NCBI GenBank assembly: GCA_021810735.1
Contig: JAJZIF010000108.1
Span: 1 to 9,445 of the forward strand
Source of the DNA: Acidobacteriota bacterium
Lineage (GTDB): Bacteria; Acidobacteriota; Terriglobia; Terriglobales; Acidobacteriaceae
Direction of reading: 5' to 3'
Length of the DNA stretch: 9,445 nt
Below, piece after piece: positions 1 through 6,674 of this stretch. The notes beneath the pieces are model-generated. The model saw only the letters and a list, made by a program, of their open reading frames with translations. It searched no databases and had not been told where the DNA came from. How positions within the stretch are numbered: the stretch's first letter is position 1; every line of letters begins with the position of its first letter. The translations under genes and the position numbers were made by a program.

Positions 1-36
1 CATCCTAGTCCAACGATTCAATGTAGCACGTCACGC

Positions 37-114
37 GTCCCCGTCGTCTAGCCCGGCCTAGGACACCGCCCTTTCACGGCGATAACACGGGTTCAAATCC
101 CGTCGGGGACGCCA
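37..114 (+). tRNA. tRNA-Glu (anticodon TTC)
   Basis: A full cloverleaf can be drawn. The acceptor strands are GTCCCCG (37-43) and CGGGGAC (104-110), followed by discriminator G111 and an encoded CCA (112-114). The anticodon stem CCGCC (66-70)/GGCGA (78-82) encloses loop CTTTCAC with anticodon TTC at 73-75. The T arm is ACGGG-TTCAAAT-CCCGT (87-103). The outermost anticodon-stem pair is C66-A82, a mismatch where many tRNA-Glu genes have C-G. The gene reads glutamate codons GAA/GAG. Its 3' end faces an integrase gene, so it is also the probable integration site of the neighbouring element. Confidence 0.96.
87..114 (+). other. Predicted attachment site (att) in the tRNA 3' end
   Basis: Elements with tyrosine recombinases often integrate into the T arm and 3' end of tRNA genes, restoring the tRNA and placing int beside it. 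Here the int stop codon lies only 75 bp from the tRNA CCA. The exact crossover segment cannot be defined, because the second direct repeat expected at the other end of the element is not in this window. The location is inferred from context only. Confidence 0.4.
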
Positions 115-188
115 ACAAAACAAACAGCTTAGCGAAAAACGAGCCAAAATCCGAGGGTTTGAAAGGGTTCGATAAGGAAAATCGACTC

Positions 189-1400
189 TTACTCATCGTC
201 CTTTTCCCCCTCCCTGACAGGCCCCATGATCTGCCGCGCCACCCGGCTGTGCGCTGTGCGCTTCACGTCTGTGACGGCTTGCGTGTAGACATCCATCGTC
301 ACTTTGAAGTTGGCGTGACGGAGAAGTTCCTGGATCGTCTTCACGTCCTCCCCGTTGGCCTTCATCAAGGTTCCGAAAGTATGCCGCAGAGTATGCCAGC
401 CCACTGGTTGCTTGATGCCAGCAGCCTTGAGTGCTGGCTGCAAAGCCACCCGGTAGAGCGAACTCGGCCAGTAGGGCTGCTTGCCCTTCCTTTGTGGACT
501 GCCAAACACCCAATCCTCCGGCTGGTTGTAGGGGCAGCGTAGCCGCCAGGACCAAAGCGTTTCCGCCAGTTCTGCATCAATCGGAATCGCCTTTTTCGAC
601 GCTTCCGTCTTGCAACGCTCGATCCGCTGTTTGACCACATCACGGATGACACAGATTTCCAACTTCTCGAAATCAATGTCCGACCACTTGAGGCCCAGCA
701 GCTCCCCAACACGCAAGCCCGTCAACGCCCCTAACAGCACCGCCGTCTTGGCCGGGTCTGCCAAGTTCGCCAGAAAGTCTTGCAATTCCACAGGCGTGAG
801 GACCGTTGGAATACGGGAACGCTTGGCACTCTGACGCACATGCGTGATGGGATTGGTGGTCATCCACTCCCAGCGCTGCGCGTGGCTGTAAAGAGCACTC
901 ATAATGTTCCGTATTTTGGCCTTCGTTCCGCGTGAAACCGGCAACGACTTGAGCCACTGCTCAACCTGAACCGCTTTCACGTCCGTCAGCCTGTACGACC
1001 GCCAACGTGGAAGAATCCATTTGCGCAGATAGCCTGCATATGTCGTCTGTGTCGAGAACGCTTTTCGTGTCTCATCTTCCCCGGCCACGCTGCCCAAGGG
1101 TCGCGTTCCGTGGACGATGTCCGGCAACTCATGCAGCCGATAATGTTCAACCAGTGTTTCCATGCTGATGGCCTGTAACTGCTGTCGCGGGGTTTGTTCG
1201 TTAATTTCCAACCGCAGCGCATCCGCAGCCTTCTCTGCTTCGGCTTCAGTCTTATATTCCTGGACTGATCCGATTACAGCCTTGCGGTAGCGTTTGGTCC
1301 CGTCGAGTTGCACCTCATACCAGCGAAAAATCCAAACTGCTTCGCCGGACTGACGCTTGACTCGCTGCAAACTTCCTTTTTGGTGTCGTGCGCGCCTCAT
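189..1400 (-). CDS. Site-specific tyrosine recombinase (integrase)
   Basis: The 403-residue product is a phage/island-type tyrosine recombinase that would catalyse integration and excision at the adjacent tRNA-Glu. The N-terminal part (about 1-75) resembles an arm-binding domain, about 80-185 a SAM-like core-binding domain, and 195-390 the catalytic domain. The full catalytic set is visible: R230 in TGLRVGE, K264 in the beta-hairpin segment CKTEASKKAIPI, H336 and R339 in WHTLRH, H362 in LLRHAN, and Y372 in MDVYTQ. The ATG at 1398-1400 is preferred because GGAGAA precedes it at good spacing. An ATG at 1461-1463 would add 21 residues but lacks a comparable ribosome-binding site. It lies downstream of the xis-like gene on the same strand, so the pair is probably one transcript. 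No truncation is seen, so the enzyme may be active. Confidence 0.95.
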   Translation of the reverse strand: MRRARHQKGSLQRVKRQSGEAVWIFRWYEVQLDGTKRYRKAVIGSVQEYKTEAEAEKAADALRLEINEQTPRQQLQAISMETLVEHYRLHELPDIVHGTRPLGSVAGEDETRKAFSTQTTYAGYLRKWILPRWRSYRLTDVKAVQVEQWLKSLPVSRGTKAKIRNIMSALYSHAQRWEWMTTNPITHVRQSAKRSRIPTVLTPVELQDFLANLADPAKTAVLLGALTGLRVGELLGLKWSDIDFEKLEICVIRDVVKQRIERCKTEASKKAIPIDAELAETLWSWRLRCPYNQPEDWVFGSPQRKGKQPYWPSSLYRVALQPALKAAGIKQPVGWHTLRHTFGTLMKANGEDVKTIQELLRHANFKVTMDVYTQAVTDVKRTAHSRVARQIMGPVREGEKDDE

Positions 1401-1501
1401 GTACTTCTCCTTCCCGTTGGCGAGCACGGTTGGCCTTGCATTCAGCCTAGCCCAAACGGTCATGCGTCACCAGAGGATTTACGGTGCAAAACCAGGCAGA
1501 T

Positions 1502-1747
1502 TCAACTCGCGAGTTCGTGCGCAATCCACTCCTCGATGGTTGAGGCACGAAAACGCCACAGCTTGCCTACATGCACGCCTCGAATCTGCCCGCGGCGTGC
1601 CATCTTCTGAAGCGTTTTGGGGTGGATACCGATGATCGCTGCTGCCTCCTCGCTGTCGATCAGGCGCTCAGGAGTGGCGGCATAGCGGGATGGCGGCTGT
1701 TTGGATGATCCCGTTGTTTCTTCGCTCGGTGAAGGTATCAGGCTCAT
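1502..1747 (-). CDS. Excisionase-like helix-turn-helix protein (MerR/Xis type)
   Basis: This 81-residue protein has a disordered, Ser/Pro-rich N terminus (1-25) and a winged HTH of the excisionase DNA-binding family at about 28-77. The core runs from LIDSEEAAAIIGIHPKTLQ through MARRGQI to the wing GKLWRFRAS and the final helix IEEWIAHEL. Such proteins bend DNA at att sites and direct the integrase toward excision, or act as small regulators. The start is well supported by GGAGGT a few bases upstream of the ATG (1745-1747). It precedes int by 101 bp on the same strand, the usual xis-int order. A role as directionality factor is inferred from family and position; a plain repressor role is equally possible. 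Confidence 0.88.
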   Translation of the reverse strand: MSLIPSPSEETTGSSKQPPSRYAATPERLIDSEEAAAIIGIHPKTLQKMARRGQIRGVHVGKLWRFRASTIEEWIAHELAS

Positions 1748-1837
1748 GCTCTGACCTCCGATAAATGGTGCAGGGTGCCAAATGTTCCCATGCGCTCCTA
1801 GCTGCTAACGCTGCATCAAGAGCCGTATCCTCGTCCA

Positions 1838-1874
1838 ATAACCTTCTGGAATTCGCCCATAACCTTTTGGATTT
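1838..1874. repeat. 16-bp direct repeat, 21-bp period, upstream of xis
   Basis: ATAACCTTCTGGAATT (1838-1853) recurs as ATAACCTTTTGGATTT (1859-1874) with few mismatches. The start-to-start distance of 21 bp is two helical turns, so a dimer or tandem protein could bind the same DNA face. It lies about 90-130 bp upstream of the xis-like start codon. It is a candidate binding site for the Xis-like protein, the integrase arm-binding domain or a repressor of the xis-int transcript. No function is shown by sequence alone. Confidence 0.45.
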
Positions 1875-2023
1875 GCAGATATGGTCTCAGTTGCTTAACT
1901 GCTTACCTCAAAAACTTAGGGGTGTATTAGGAATTGGGCGAATCCGATATGCCTTTCGGCATCTCGTGCGCCATGCAAATCTTCAGTATTTTTCAAACAA
2001 ATCAGATTGCCGAACGGTTTGGC

Positions 2024-2039
2024 CGCTAGATTGCTAGCG
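2024..2039. promoter_or_regulatory. Inverted repeat upstream of lysR
   Basis: CGCTAG and CTAGCG flank ATTG in a perfect 6-bp dyad about 95-110 bp upstream of the LysR-type start codon. LysR-type regulators commonly bind dyads near their own promoter for autoregulation. The spacing is compatible with that, but a short dyad like this can occur by chance. Confidence 0.25.
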
Positions 2040-2132
2040 TAATGCATGTCGGCAAATATGTACGCGATTTTATGACGCCGATCGAAGAACAACCGCCTGC
2101 ATAGAGTAGGAAATTGTTGAGGTGCGTTGGCG

Positions 2133-3068
2133 ATGTCGGGCCACATCAAAATTCGGGACCTCGAATTGGTTGTCGCCCTGCACGAAGAGGGCAACTTGAC
2201 CCAGGCGGCAGAGCGAGTCGGCATCACTGAACCGGCATTCAGCAAAAGACTGCGATTGATCGAGCGACGCGTAAAAGCAAAACTATTTACCAGAGGTCCT
2301 GGCGGCACTGTGGTCACGGACTCAGGACGATCTTTCGTGGAACGGGTTCAAATAAGTATTCAGTTCTACTATCAAGGCGTTCATGATGCACAAGAGGCAA
2401 AATATGGCGAGCATCACAAGCTGAGAATAGGTGCATCCGCGTTCTTGTCCCCGCACCTGATCGAACTGCTCCATTCCACTGAGTTGCGTCTGTATCGTAA
2501 TCTCTCCCGCGAAATCACCACAGCATACTCCTGCGAGGTTCTCCAGCAGTTGCAACATCATCAAGTTGACCTTGCTTTGATCACCTCACCACCTCCGAGC
2601 GCATCCATAACAAGCGTGCGAGTGGCGACTGAGCCATTCATCATCATGGTTCGCTCCAAACATCCGCTCGCGGCGAAGAGCATTGTCAGGTTCAATGAAG
2701 TAGCGAAATATCCGTGGGTGTTCTTCAATCGCCACGTACATCCCCCGCTTCACGACCTGATTTTGCAGCGAATGGAAATTGAACGACAGAAGCCGAATAT
2801 CGTTCACCAGGTCAGCCAGCCCGACCAAGCCGCCGCGTTGCTGACAGACAACGCTCTGCTCGCTTGGTTCACACCTGCTGGGGCTGATCGAGTTGTGCGT
2901 AATGGACTCATCCGTATCCCTCTATTGGACGAGCAGATTCATCTGGAAATACATCTCGCCACCTTAGTCAGCAATGAATCGCGGCTGATCAGCGAATTCG
3001 TTCGCACCTTTATGAAGCGGATTGAGGAGCAAAGGCCACCAGCGCAATTGCAATTGCCAATAGGCTGA
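2133..3068 (+). CDS. LysR-family transcriptional regulator
   Basis: The 311-residue product has the normal length for the family. Residues about 5-65 form the winged HTH: it begins IKIRDLELVVALHEEGNL, continues with TQAAERVGITEPAFSKRLR, then IERRVKAKLFTRG, close to the LTTR consensus. About 90-295 is a periplasmic-binding-protein-like effector domain (KLRIGASAFLSPHLIELL at its start). The ATG at 2133 is preferred: TTGAGG lies about 10 bp upstream, whereas an in-frame TTG at 2127 would sit almost on that ribosome-binding site. LysR proteins usually bind a small metabolite and activate a neighbouring gene. The next gene, the TonB-dependent receptor, is co-directional and 454 bp away, so it is a plausible target. 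Effector and target are unknown from sequence. Confidence 0.93.
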   Translation: MSGHIKIRDLELVVALHEEGNLTQAAERVGITEPAFSKRLRLIERRVKAKLFTRGPGGTVVTDSGRSFVERVQISIQFYYQGVHDAQEAKYGEHHKLRIGASAFLSPHLIELLHSTELRLYRNLSREITTAYSCEVLQQLQHHQVDLALITSPPPSASITSVRVATEPFIIMVRSKHPLAAKSIVRFNEVAKYPWVFFNRHVHPPLHDLILQRMEIERQKPNIVHQVSQPDQAAALLTDNALLAWFTPAGADRVVRNGLIRIPLLDEQIHLEIHLATLVSNESRLISEFVRTFMKRIEEQRPPAQLQLPIG

Positions 3069-3522
3069 GTTGAGCAGCACTTCTCGGATAGCTCCAGAGT
3101 GACGACGACCTTTCTATAGGACCGACCGGCAAACTTTTTCATCAAGGGATCAAAACCATCAATGCCCTTCTTAAAACCGGCGATATCCGGTTGCCGAATC
3201 GACGGGCCGCGTTCGCTTTTATCACACCCTCTGTCCGCTTAGCGGTCAGAACTCGCTGAATTTCCGAACTCACCTCTTTGTATCCCTTTGAATGTAGACC
3301 TTCACAATGCTCCGTTCATTTGGCTACAGCTTTGCCCCTCACCTACTGACACATGAATCTCTTTTCGTGTCGCAAGGTCGGAACTATCTGCGTTTCGGGA
3401 TGCGCGGACAAACGCCGTCAGAGCATGTTTCCAACTCGCTGCATCTCTGAATCTTTAGATTTCGACACTAGAAATAGGCAATTGCATTAAACGTACTACC
3501 AATTTTGACTCTCTTGAAGCGC
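3069..3522. promoter_or_regulatory. Long leader region upstream of the TonB-dependent receptor
   Basis: These 454 bp hold no convincing gene. They contain an inverted repeat AACCGG-CGATAT-CCGGTT (3175-3192) without a following T tract, and the conserved element at 3211-3248 described separately. The length and the duplicated element suggest a control region for the receptor. No clear promoter boxes can be assigned. Confidence 0.5.
3211..3248. promoter_or_regulatory. Conserved dyad element, copy A
   Basis: Two blocks, GTTCGCTTTTATCACA (3211-3226) and TGTCCGCTTAGCGGTCA (3232-3248), recur almost unchanged at 6520-6558. The second block is a 17-bp near-perfect dyad, TGWCCGCT-T-AGCGGWCA. The pentamer CGCTT occurs in both blocks 22 bp apart, about two helical turns. 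It sits about 275 bp upstream of the receptor start codon. An operator for a shared dimeric regulator is the simplest reading. Confidence 0.6.
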
Positions 3523-6285
3523 ATGAAGATTCCTACACCGATCCGTTGTTTCTGTTTCCTGGTCCTCGCACTTTTGATCGTCGGTCTCTCCTCCTTGTCT
3601 GCGCAAACTTCGCAGAGCAAGACAGGGACGCTTCGAGGACAGGTGGCAGACCCTTCCGGCGCGATGGTTCCGAATGCGACGGTCAGCGCCATCTCCGTCA
3701 CGAGGCAGACCACGACGGCGATCTCCAATGCTGCGGGCGTTTATACCATGCGCGGACTTACGGCTGGAACTTACAATGTGACGGTGACAGCGCCTGGGTT
3801 CGCTTCCTTTCATGCGCAGAATGTCATAGTTGCAATAGATCGGTCGACACAACTGAATGTCGCACTTTCCATTCAGGTAGAGCAGCAACAAGTCACGGTG
3901 AGCGATGAGAGCCAAACTGTCAGCACCAGTCCCAATAACAATGCAAACGCAATCATCATCCAAGGCAAAGACCTCGACGCGCTTTCCGACGATCCTGACG
4001 AGCTACTGAATGAATTGCAAGCATTGGCGGGTCCGTCCGCTGGACCGAATGGCGGCGAGATCTACATTGATGGTTTTACCGGAGGGCAGCTTCCGCCGAA
4101 ATCCTCCATCCGCGAAATTCGGATCAATCAAAACCAGTTCTCGGCACAATTTGACCGCCTTGGCTACGGCCGCATCGAGATATTCACCAAGCCCGGTACG
4201 GACAAACTGCACGGGCAATTGGGCTCTCGCGGCAACGATTCGGCTTTCAACTCGCGCAACCCTCTTCTGATAGGCCCGGAACCCGCCTATCACTCCTATG
4301 ATCTGGATGGCAATATCGGTGGACCCTTCTCAAAGAACGCCTCCTACTTCTTCAGCGCATTTGCGCGCAACCATCAGAGCGTGCAGGTGGTGGATGCGGT
4401 GGACCCATCTAGCATTACCGCATCGAATCCAGATGGTACGCTGCTGAATGAGCCTTTCAACAACCCCAGTTCCCGCATCGATGACAGCCCGCGCATTGAT
4501 CTGCAGCTTGGCCGTGCAAACACCCTGACGCTTCGGTACGATTTCTTTCGCCTGGCAGATACGAATCAGGGTGTGGGAGAAACAAGCCTGCCCTTGCAGG
4601 CGTACAACACACACAACCTCGAACATGAATTCCAGTTGAGCGACAGCCTTGTATGGAGCAGGAATGTCGTCGATGACATCCGCTTCCAGTACCGGCGCAT
4701 CCGCAGCCAGCAAGTTGCGCAGAATGCGTCGCCCACTGTTACAGTGCAGGGTGCGTTTACGGACGGCGGCAGCAACTCCGGGACTGTAGAGGACAACCAG
4801 GACGACTTTGAGTTGCAGAACTATTTCGCGGCGGCCAAGGGAAATCACTCCTTGAACTTCGGCGGACGTCTGCGCGCCTATGACGACAGTAATTTCACGA
4901 ACGCCGGAACCAATGGCGCCTACATATTCCAATCGACTGCCGACTATCTTGCCAGAGCACCGCAAAAGTACACCGTGACCGTAGTCAAAAATTACACCGC
5001 TCGCGTTATGCTCTTTGACGCTGCGCTCTTCTATCAGGACGATTGGAAGGTCAATCCACGCTTCACCTTCAGCTACGGGCTACGTTGGGAATCGCAGAAC
5101 CGCATCCGCGACAAGAGTGACTGGGCGCCGCGCATCTCCTTTGCCTATGCGCTGGGGCATGGGACCAGAAGACAGCCAACAAAGACTGTGTTGCGCGCAG
5201 GCTATGGCTGGTTCTATCAGCGCTTCACGGTGCCGAACAGCTTCGATTCCACCGCGGGCACGCCATACGTTATTACCGCGATTCATCAGAATGGAGTCAA
5301 CCAGGTCGGCTACACAGTAACCGATCCCACTGGATACCAGGAGACAAGTCCCGGCATCGCCATCAAGCCGCCGAATCCAACCTCCAATGAAAGCGCGCTG
5401 ACCCAATACAGCATCGCGAAGGGCTTTCATGCCGCCAACGACATGCAGGCAGCGATGGGAATCGACCGTCAAGTGGCAAAGAACATCACGGGAAACATCA
5501 CCTATCTTTACTCGCGTGGTGTACATCAATACCTAGCCAACAACATCGGTGCTGTGCCGTTTCCGACTGTCGCGCTTGGCACGTATCCCAGCGAGTCGAT
5601 ACCGGCTGCTTCCAAAAACCTGATGCAATATCAATCGGGAGGTGTCTATCGCCAAAACCAGATCATTCTTACCGGGACGGTCCACTTCCGCCGCTTCAGT
5701 CTCTTTGGTTTCTATATCTACAACAACGCGAAAGGCGATACGAGCGGCGTCACATATGTGCCATCAGTTGCGCAGGACCCTGGGTTCGACTATGGGCGTA
5801 CAAGTTTCGACATTCACAACCGCATCAACATCATCGGAAACATCTCAGCGCCTTATGGCTTCCAGGTGTCGCCTTTCTTCGGTTATAGCTCCGGGATACC
5901 TTACAACATCACCATCGGCAGCGACCTTACCGGCAATAATCAATTCAACGCACGGCCTACGATTGCAGACCCGGCCCGTTGCGGCACATCTACGCAATAT
6001 GTGGCCACGCCTTATGGCTGCCTGGATGCCAGCCCCATTGGGACCAGCGAAAAGATCATCCCCTATGGCTTCGGCACCGGGCCTTCCAATGTTGGCCTGA
6101 ATCTGCACATCAGCAAGATCATCGGCATTGGTTCGCGCGTGGCAAGCGGCCCCGGCGGCGAACCTGGCGGGCCTCCACCGCCTCCGCCGGGCGGAGGTCC
6201 GGGTGGACTCGGACCTGGCGGGTTAAGCAGTGGCCCCTTTGGTCGGGGAAAATGGATGCGACTGTCCTTCGCAGGTATAACCTGA
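3523..6285 (+). CDS. TonB-dependent outer-membrane receptor (carboxypeptidase-regulatory-like domain type), frame-disrupted near the 3' end
   Basis: Read straight, this gives 920 residues. A signal peptide (1-27, cleavage near SLSA-QT) is followed by a carboxypeptidase-regulatory-like beta-sandwich (about 35-117, starting TGTLRGQVADPSGAMVPNA). A plug domain follows (about 130-240, with IYIDGF at 180-185 and GYGRIEIFTKPGTDKLHG), then a long beta-barrel. Such receptors take up large ligands, often glycans or chelates, using TonB energy; the ligand is unknown. A Gly/Pro-rich loop (GPGGEPGG, then six prolines) precedes the end. The straight frame stops at 6283-6285, before the final strands. These lie in the -1 frame (6252-6461), and the switch coincides with G GGA AAA at 6246-6252. 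Joined there, the protein would be 979 residues ending in Phe. The ATG at 3523 fits the signal peptide; a TTG at 3505 adds only six residues. Confidence 0.9.
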   Translation: MKIPTPIRCFCFLVLALLIVGLSSLSAQTSQSKTGTLRGQVADPSGAMVPNATVSAISVTRQTTTAISNAAGVYTMRGLTAGTYNVTVTAPGFASFHAQNVIVAIDRSTQLNVALSIQVEQQQVTVSDESQTVSTSPNNNANAIIIQGKDLDALSDDPDELLNELQALAGPSAGPNGGEIYIDGFTGGQLPPKSSIREIRINQNQFSAQFDRLGYGRIEIFTKPGTDKLHGQLGSRGNDSAFNSRNPLLIGPEPAYHSYDLDGNIGGPFSKNASYFFSAFARNHQSVQVVDAVDPSSITASNPDGTLLNEPFNNPSSRIDDSPRIDLQLGRANTLTLRYDFFRLADTNQGVGETSLPLQAYNTHNLEHEFQLSDSLVWSRNVVDDIRFQYRRIRSQQVAQNASPTVTVQGAFTDGGSNSGTVEDNQDDFELQNYFAAAKGNHSLNFGGRLRAYDDSNFTNAGTNGAYIFQSTADYLARAPQKYTVTVVKNYTARVMLFDAALFYQDDWKVNPRFTFSYGLRWESQNRIRDKSDWAPRISFAYALGHGTRRQPTKTVLRAGYGWFYQRFTVPNSFDSTAGTPYVITAIHQNGVNQVGYTVTDPTGYQETSPGIAIKPPNPTSNESALTQYSIAKGFHAANDMQAAMGIDRQVAKNITGNITYLYSRGVHQYLANNIGAVPFPTVALGTYPSESIPAASKNLMQYQSGGVYRQNQIILTGTVHFRRFSLFGFYIYNNAKGDTSGVTYVPSVAQDPGFDYGRTSFDIHNRINIIGNISAPYGFQVSPFFGYSSGIPYNITIGSDLTGNNQFNARPTIADPARCGTSTQYVATPYGCLDASPIGTSEKIIPYGFGTGPSNVGLNLHISKIIGIGSRVASGPGGEPGGPPPPPPGGGPGGLGPGGLSSGPFGRGKWMRLSFAGIT
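6174..6207 (+). other. GC-rich hairpin in the Gly/Pro loop of the receptor gene
   Basis: CCTCCGCC (6181-6188) and GGCGGAGG (6190-6197) are perfectly complementary around a single G, and TCCACC (6174-6179) can pair with GGTGGA (6202-6207) outside them. The same bases encode six consecutive prolines and flanking glycines. It lies about 40-70 bases upstream of the frame-switch point, so it could promote polymerase or ribosome trouble, but it is not at the usual 3' stimulator position. Confidence 0.55.
6246..6252 (+). other. Candidate -1 slippery heptamer G GGA AAA
   Basis: In the receptor frame the codons are CGG GGA AAA TGG, so GGGAAAA has exact X XXY YYZ phasing for simultaneous -1 slippage from GGA AAA to GGG AAA. 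Reading then continues at 6252 in the frame that encodes the barrel C terminus. There is no obvious stem-loop 5-9 bases downstream and no Shine-Dalgarno-like stimulator upstream. The run of four G and four A is equally a hot spot for indel mutation or base-call error. Confidence 0.4.
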
Positions 6286-6461
6286 CCTTCGCGGTCATGT
6301 TCACGAATGTCTTCAACCATCAGAACTTAGGCACGCCGAACGGCACGCTTACCTCGCCACCGTCTCTGCGTTTCAAATCGCAGTCTCTGGCTACCGGCCC
6401 CTTCACTCCGCCTGAAGGTGGCAACCGCAGCATCTTTTTGGAGGCACACTTCAACTTCTAG
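6252..6461 (+). pseudogene. Out-of-frame C-terminal barrel segment of the TonB-dependent receptor
   Basis: Sixty-nine codons in the -1 frame relative to the receptor continue its expected ending. RRYNLTFAVMFTNVFNHQN followed by LGTPNGTLTSP is the characteristic next-to-last region of acidobacterial receptors, and the end, NRSIFLEAHFNF, is an amphipathic last strand with terminal Phe, the usual signal for barrel assembly. An ATG at 6252 exists by chance of frame but has no ribosome-binding site, so independent translation is unlikely. It is either restored by frameshifting, lost through a one-base indel, or split by a sequence error. Confidence 0.8.
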
Positions 6462-6519
6462 TTGGTAGTTGAAGTCCGATCCATTCCGCCCCGAAGCTGG
6501 GGCGCTCTTTCTAGCTTCT

Positions 6520-6558
6520 GTTCGCTTTTGTCACATGCCATTGTCCGCTTAACGGTCA
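6520..6558. promoter_or_regulatory. Conserved dyad element, copy B
   Basis: GTTCGCTTTTGTCACA (6520-6535) and TGTCCGCTTAACGGTCA (6542-6558) match copy A at 3211-3248 with two substitutions in the two blocks; the spacer is 6 rather than 5 bp. The surrounding sequence is not shared, so this is a conserved site rather than a recent block duplication. The dyad is further enclosed by ATGCCAT (6535-6541) and ATGGCAT (6562-6568). It lies between the receptor gene and the lipoprotein gene, about 120 bp upstream of the latter's start. Confidence 0.6.
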
Positions 6559-6674
6559 ATCATGGCATTCGATCTGCGTTCGTCTGCATGCATCTTGTTG
6601 AATCGCGGACACAACGGAAATCTGTATGTTTGGCAACAGCCGTGCATTATCCACGGGTGAATGGAGGGTGCCTT

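Larger units (their letters stand above)
1748..2132. promoter_or_regulatory. Divergent intergenic region between xis and lysR
   Basis: This 385-bp stretch carries no convincing gene. It lies between two divergent genes and must hold both promoters. Visible structure: a near-identical 16-bp direct repeat with a 21-bp period (1838-1874), a small hairpin ATGCC-TTTC-GGCAT around 1950, and a perfect 6-bp inverted repeat CGCTAG-ATTG-CTAGCG (2024-2039). I cannot assign -35/-10 boxes with confidence. Confidence 0.5.

Noticed and set aside
1765..2037. Plus-strand 90-codon ORF in the xis-lysR gap
   Set aside because: There is no ribosome-binding site, the composition is irregular, and it overlaps repeats and likely promoters.
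2939..3236. Open minus-strand frame overlapping the lysR end and reaching into the leader
   Set aside because: No good start or ribosome-binding site and no recognisable family; best treated as chance.
3505..3522. TTG at 3505 as the receptor start
   Set aside because: It adds only six residues before a perfect signal-peptide start at 3523 and has no better ribosome-binding site.
4330..4965. 211-codon minus-strand ORF inside the receptor gene
   Set aside because: It lies opposite a strongly supported receptor frame and shows no domain pattern or ribosome-binding site.
6283..6297. Hairpin TGACC-TTCGC-GGTCA as a stimulator for -1 frameshifting
   Set aside because: It begins about 30 bases after the slippery heptamer, far beyond the usual 5-9 base spacing, and has only a 5-bp stem.
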